Positions 5,588 through 5,916 of a stretch of 5,916 nucleotides of DNA are shown here, piece by piece. This stretch comes from Thermoplasmata archaeon (GTDB taxonomy: Archaea; Thermoplasmatota; Thermoplasmata; Lutacidiplasmatales; UBA184). The translations under genes and the position numbers were made by a program. The notes below the pieces were generated by a model that saw nothing but the letters and a program-made list of their open reading frames with translations, was not told where the DNA came from and made no database searches. The stretch is taken from NCBI GenBank assembly GCA_030037035.1, contig JASHSA010000057.1, forward strand, positions 1 through 5,916, in the 5' to 3' direction. Every line of letters starts with the position of its first letter. The first letter of the stretch is position 1.

Positions 5588-5916
5588 GCGGGACGACCTC
5601 CTTGCGGGCGACCGCCGCGCGCACCAGCCCGACGTAGAGCGGGTGCGGCGACTCGGGGCGGGAGAGGAACTCGGGGTGGTACTGGACGCCGAAGAAGAAC
5701 GGGTGGTCGGCGAGCTCGAACGCCTCGACGCGCCCGTCGACGGCCGTCCCGGCGACCGCGAGGCCGTGGGTGGCGAACCGCTCGAGGTACGCCGGGTTGA
5801 TCTCGTAGCGGTGGCGGTGCCGCTCCCAGAGCTCGGTGCGACCGTAGAGGCGGGCGAGCGCCGACTCCGGCCGCAGGACGACCCGCTGCGCCCCGAGGCG
5901 CATCGTGCCGCCGAGG
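5559..5916 (-). CDS. pyrG: CTP synthase, C-terminal part of the glutaminase domain, partial
   Basis: Only the last 118 codons are in the window; the 5' part lies beyond the right edge. The segment matches the C-terminus of CTP synthase, which makes CTP from UTP, ATP and glutamine-derived ammonia in the last step of pyrimidine nucleotide synthesis. Marks are LGGTMRLGAQ at the edge, then ERHRHRYEINPAYLERF, a hallmark stretch, and FFFGVQYHPEF. The HPE in the last of these supplies the His and Glu of the class I glutamine amidotransferase triad; the nucleophilic Cys and the synthetase domain are outside the window. The reading frame stays open to the edge, so the ATG at 5903 is internal Met, not a start. 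The tail after the last helix is short and Ala-rich. The TGA stop lies inside aspS, and the last codons contain the aspS ribosome binding site. Confidence 0.97.
   Translation of the reverse strand, partial: LGGTMRLGAQRVVLRPESALARLYGRTELWERHRHRYEINPAYLERFATHGLAVAGTAVDGRVEAFELADHPFFFGVQYHPEFLSRPESPHPLYVGLVRAAVARKEVVPHAAAATPLA
5596..5603 (-). promoter_or_regulatory. Strong Shine-Dalgarno of aspS inside pyrG
   Basis: AAGGAGGT on the minus strand is a near-perfect match to the anti-Shine-Dalgarno and lies 8 nt before the aspS ATG. It falls within the coding sequence of pyrG (residues around RKEVV), fixes the aspS start and supports reinitiation or independent loading at the overlap. Confidence 0.8.

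Noticed and set aside
1..5916. Defence island, mobile element, CRISPR array or tRNA gene
   Set aside because: No transposase, integrase, repeat-spacer pattern or cloverleaf was seen; every gene belongs to a known housekeeping or conserved archaeal family.

Overview
The window is a stretch of archaeal core genome. Seven genes all read on the minus strand, packed almost end to end. Read in the direction of transcription (right to left) they are: the 3' end of pyrG (CTP synthase), aspS (archaeal-type aspartyl-tRNA synthetase), mcm (replicative helicase), a DUF424 protein, an NMD3-family protein, an archaeal SepF-like cell division protein, and the N-terminal domain of an M17 leucyl aminopeptidase cut by the left edge.

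The domain is clear: a single-chain MCM with N-terminal zinc site and C-terminal winged helix, NMD3 without a eukaryotic context, DUF424, and an archaeal-type AspRS together are archaeal. SepF points to an FtsZ-dividing (euryarchaeal-type) lineage. Base composition is very GC-rich (around 60% in sepF, above 70% in most of the rest), but the proteins are Arg-rich and not strongly acidic, which argues against a haloarchaeon. A GC-rich member of Thermoplasmatota or a neighbouring lineage is my best guess, and is inference only.

Layout: (1) 5916-2167 is one tight unit, pyrG-aspS-mcm. aspS starts inside the end of pyrG with a near-perfect Shine-Dalgarno, and mcm starts 13 nt after the aspS stop. 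(2) 2094-2166 is one of the two widest gaps. It carries the clearest promoter-like element of the window, a T-rich box next to a 10-bp palindrome, followed by a strong Shine-Dalgarno. (3) 2093-966 is DUF424-nmd3, two genes in the same reading frame separated by one TAG and 18 nt. (4) 965-920 is a 46-nt gap with a weaker promoter candidate. (5) 919-1 is sepF followed by the M17 aminopeptidase, whose start is unusual: no ATG, GTG or TTG fits well, and a CTG preceded by GGAG and a 14-bp palindrome is the best candidate.

Functionally, the first unit joins nucleotide supply, tRNA charging and DNA unwinding. The second joins late large-subunit ribosome maturation (NMD3) with an uncharacterised conserved archaeal protein. 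The third joins cell division with peptide turnover. I see no mobile element, CRISPR array, tRNA, rRNA or integrated foreign DNA, and I do not think the window holds an undescribed defence or mobile system. The points worth a second look are start-codon choice, intergenic palindromes, stop-codon use and conserved neighbourhoods.
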